From: Synchiropus splendidus
Taxonomy: Eukaryota; Chordata; Actinopteri; Syngnathiformes; Callionymidae
Direction of reading: 5' to 3'
Length of the DNA: 64,000 nt
Assembly: GCF_027744825.2 (NCBI RefSeq)
Contig: NC_071335.1
Span: 29,192,501 to 29,256,500 of the forward strand
Below the pieces are notes generated by a model. It had not been told where the DNA came from and did no database searches. It saw only the letters and a list, made by a program, of their open reading frames with translations. Below, piece by piece: positions 60,500-64,000 of this stretch. Made by a program: the position numbers and the translations under genes. Position 1 is the first letter of the stretch; the number at the start of each line of letters is the position of its first letter.

Positions 60500-60668
60500 G
60501 TCTCAAACCGGTCCTCAAAGGGGGTGCAGACCCAAGCAAGCACACATAGTTGAACCAAAGAGGTTTCAGCAGAAAGGAGCAACACCAGACTGACAGTCGA
60601 GTGATTACAGTCTTAAGACACCTGCACCACTGCGGCCCTTTGTGGAACTAATTGCCCACTTGTGATGC
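60500..60668. repeat. Teleost interspersed repeat, MITE-like
   Basis: ctcaaaccggtcctcaaagg at one end and actgcggccctttgtggaac toward the other, with cacctgcaccactg between. This resembles a common fish non-autonomous DNA element whose ends read ggtcctcxaagg and cctttgtgga. Diverged copy. Confidence 0.45.
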
Positions 60669-61058
60669 AGGAGATACCAGAAGACAGAGACATTAAAAGG
60701 TGTAAGGAGCTGGCTGAGGCTGACAAATGCCCCTGTCTCTATGAGAGCGGGACAAACAAAATGTTCAGGTTGACGGTTGAAATTCCACGCTCAGTTTATT
60801 CGCTGGAAATGTGTTCTGGTCATGTCAAGAATCAAAGGACCATATCCCAATACTCACATGGCCCTTTTTAAGTACCACTGTCTTTTGCTTACTCAGACAT
60901 GAATGAAAGTACGCGTTTTGATGATACTGGTGTTTATAAATATTTTGATGAGTAAGAGAAAAAAACAGGTGAATTTAGAGTAGTCATATCAAGACACAAA
61001 AAGGGTTCATCAAGTGTCTTTAATGATGGAGGAGGGAGAGGTCACCGACTGTTTCCAT

Positions 61059-61761
61059 CTATGGTACCTCGGTTCTCGACCACAATCCGTTCCAGACGGC
61101 CGTTCAAGAAGTGATTTGTTCAAAATCTGAATCGATTTTTCCCATTACAATGAATGGAAAAAGAAACAATGCGTTCCGAGCCTTAAAATAGTCTTTTGTA
61201 GGAGTGAATGTAGAGTGTCTGCTGCAGGTGAGCTGTTCCTCTATGTGTGTGGCCGCTGCATGTGGGAGGGGTTGCCGAGTGAGTGACGTCTCTCCAGAAG
61301 TGAAGAGGTGCCCGGTGCGTGTCCAGCTCTGAATGTGCGCTTCTGTGCAGTTTGGCTGTGACAAAGTCATAAACCAAGTCACGCTCTGTCCCAGACTCGC
61401 CTCATCCCTGTCCCAGCTCCAGCCCACAACAGGACATCAAACCCTGGAGTGGTGTGGAGAGCCAGCACCTCCCCTGTGACACTCTACCACGGTCCAGTGT
61501 GGAGACAGGAAAGGTTTTACACCTCAATATGAAGAAAAAACAGTCAGTAAATGTAGCTAACGGGACACGTCTGCATACAGAGGCTGCGTTATACACAATA
61601 ACAAAGCGCGTCGTGGGTCAGCTGATCGGTCCGCGCACGTTATGTTTTTTCTGGCTTTTTTCGGGGCATTCGAGTTCTGGATTTTTGTTCCAAATCCGAA
61701 GCAAAACAATCTCTAAATTTTTGTTCGATGTCCCAGACGTTCGAAAACCGAGGTTCCACTG
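61059..61761 (-). mobile_element. TA-flanked 0.7-kb inverted-repeat element, near full-length copy D
   Basis: It is in the opposite orientation to copy C. It starts ctatggtacctcggttctcg (first bases degraded) and ends gaaaaccgaggttccactg|TA; about 703 bp. The interior is nearly identical to copies A-C, suggesting fairly recent spread. Confidence 0.88.
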
Positions 61762-61763
61762 TA

Positions 61764-64000
61764 TCTCTAACTGCCTCCAAACTGCTGCTCTTTTCGCTCC
61801 ACATTTTCCCAAACAGTCTTATGACGTAGTATACAAGAAATGAAGATTCAGGATTAAAACTAAAAAAGAGAATGATGGCTGGGATCATGAGGAAGCTTGA
61901 CACACAGAAAGGGAGCATAAAGGTCCAATTAAAAGCTGTGTAGCTACAACAACACAAAGAAATGGAGTGAAATCGACAGACAAGAAAGTGGGAGGATTGC
62001 AGCAACAATGTGGATCAAGATCAGGGAGAGAAAAGATAGTGAGAAAGGTAAAGAAGAGAAACAGTGCTCTTGATCATCCGATGTCTTCCATTTGATTGTG
62101 ACTTGACACACAATGTTTTAGCCCTCCTGCAGAGATTAGAGAATTAACCCACGCTGAGAAAGGTCAATAGCCATAGTGTGAGTTTGGGACCAACAACGGG
62201 AAACATGAAAGGATGAGGATGAATGGGTATTTTTAAAATCCAATGTGTCCGTCCTTTGGATTTCATTGATAGTGCTTTTGAATTTTAAAGAAAAAATAGT
62301 AAATAAATGAGGCACACATCATTGTTAGATACGCAGGCTGAGGTAAGTCAAGGGGTCATTCAAAACCACATCCTTTTGTGCCCATTTGAACATTATTTAA
62401 AAAAAAAAAAGCACAGAAATATGATCCAGAATATCTCTTACAGCCGTTCAAAGCAAAATCAGTTGTGGATTGTTGCAATATTTATGGCATGTTTTCAGAA
62501 AACATAATATAGTGCAGACATGCCAAGCTGTCCCCTATCCAGAACTCGACTTGAGAGGGATGTTGGGAGACGGCATCTCCCTGAACAAACAAACCATCCA
62601 AATAACCCTCACCCCCCTTTGCACCAGACCACTTTTTACATTAAATGATGGAAATGTAATGTGACAATCCTTAAGATTAAAAAAAAAAAGGTATCAATAT
62701 GCACGGCAAACCATGAGGACAATCATTCACGTCAATGGATTCAACACTGCAACACGCAAGGCTCACTGCTACACTGCTACACACAAACACACCCCACGAA
62801 AAACAGAGGCCACACATTGCAAAAAAAATAAAACAATCACCTTTTGAAATATGTTCTCCCTGTACAACATTTAGAGCGTAGTTTCATATGTTTAGTCTTC
62901 AAATTTTATGCATGGAACTCATGACAGAGTAATGTTTTTCTGAAGAATCTTGAACGAAAGAAAAAAAAAGGTTCTCATGCAGGGATGAAGGCAAGGTGCT
63001 CAACACTGCAACATGTTCCATAACATTCCCTCCAGTCATCAAGAGAGCTTTGTTGTGGTTTCTACAATTCCATTTCGATAGACCCGTTTAGAGACCATGT
63101 CATCAAGAAATATGCTTGTGCTTCTTGGCAACAAAAGCGACGTATGGCTCAGTCTAAAAAGCCGTGTGAGTGAATTTCTGAAAAACAAAACTGCTGAGCA
63201 CTAAAAAGGTCTGGTTTTTGTGCGGTTAGTTAGCAGAACCGGTGTCTTAACCAAGGACTTCTGTTAAAGCAACAATGTGTAACATTTAGACAGAAATAGA
63301 TTATTTCATATTTCTTGAGATGACAAGTTTCATTTTCAACTGTCCATTAGCTACTAGCAGCTAATGTCCACTAGCATTTATCAGACAGAGAAATAGTCGA
63401 TTCACAGTCATTTGCAGTGTTTATGGTCCATCTGGTTTGGACAAGTATAACATGTAATATCTCATATTCTATCTGTAGCTGCTGCCAATGAGTCCTCTGA
63501 TCTGCAGACCTGCTCGGAGCTGCTGAGAGACGCGACCACATTTCATCATCCCTGGCGATTGTTCTGGAACTGATTGAAGAAGAATAGTTTCTAACTCTGA
63601 CGTCTGTGTCCATAGTCAACACGAAATAAACGTGTGAATGGACGTTTTGATGCTCACGTTCTGCTCCTTATTGAAACACATGACAGTCATGACGTAATAA
63701 AGCCAGAGGAAAAAGGCAGCACCTTCATCTTTATTATTCTACAGCGCCGGAGACAATGGTGTCGCACCGCCACGGCTAAGATGTTTTCACGGAAGAATCC
63801 CGAAAGAAACATCACAATGACTGGCGGAACTCAATTGTGCATTCCATGCATTCCAGCCGGACATGGGAGTGGGACGCCTCTCCTCACTGGCTGCATGACG
63901 GAGTTCCATCTCTGATGTTGAATGTGGGATGGAGGGCGGGATTACACTCATCTACCTGTGGGCCACCAAGAGCATATTATCATCAAACACGCAGCTGCTT
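61764..64000. other. Intergenic sequence to window end
   Basis: No gene recognised. 63260-63340 (caacaatgtgtaacatttag) looks like the edge of a common fish repeat. The sequence to 64000 has no supported feature. Confidence 0.45.

Noticed and set aside
61183..61596. Open frames repeated at 39 kb, 51 kb, 57 kb and 61 kb that look like a small protein family
   Set aside because: They lie inside the 0.7-kb TIR element. They occur in overlapping frames on both strands and have no domain, so they reflect a repeated DNA element rather than genes.

Overview
This is a teleost fish genomic window. The evidence is one clear vertebrate multi-exon gene with compact introns, long GATA/GACA arrays, and repeat families that I recognise as typical of ray-finned fish (RTE-like and L2/Rex1-like LINE pieces, hAT and Tc1/mariner remnants, short inverted-repeat elements). 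The only protein-coding gene I can support is pcdh18, a delta-2 non-clustered protocadherin, on the + strand. Its coding exons are 24678-27149, 27645-27733, 28692-28864 and 31203-31999, followed by a 3' UTR to about 32.8 kb. I cannot tell whether it is the a or b teleost paralogue.

Layout. 1-24 kb is gene-free upstream sequence. It holds a decayed transposase scrap (0.74 kb), a GATA/GACA array (1.4-1.9 kb), a rearranged LINE 5' fragment with a perfect 42-bp palindrome (3.35-3.75 kb), a frameshifted RTE-like LINE 3' end (7.6-8.25 kb), a second LINE tail on the minus strand (13.0-13.4 kb), a Myb/SANT-like coding relic (19.7 kb) and a second GATA/GACA array just upstream of the gene (22.9-23.3 kb). 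24.2-32.8 kb is pcdh18; intron 3 holds a third array. 33-64 kb is gene-free downstream sequence. It holds the largest tetranucleotide array (33 kb), a large AT-rich palindrome (36.4-36.8 kb), a hAT relic (40.4-41.1 kb), four copies of a roughly 700-bp element with terminal inverted repeats and TA flanks, and many copies of a short inverted-repeat element. A gene-poor neighbourhood fits what is known of vertebrate PCDH18.

The gene encodes a predicted 1176-residue single-pass adhesion receptor: signal peptide, six cadherin repeats, one membrane helix, and a cytoplasmic tail with the two delta-2 conserved motifs and a WAVE-complex-binding-type motif.

The most interesting non-genic signal is a family of about eleven short palindromic elements (TIR CTAGTGATGGGT...). 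Many copies carry one or two 15-mers matching the vertebrate CTCF core (CCASYAGRKGGCRSY), often as an inverted pair inside one element. Two copies lie in pcdh18 introns 2 and 3. This could be a mobile element that spreads insulator-type sites, but CTCF occupancy is inference.
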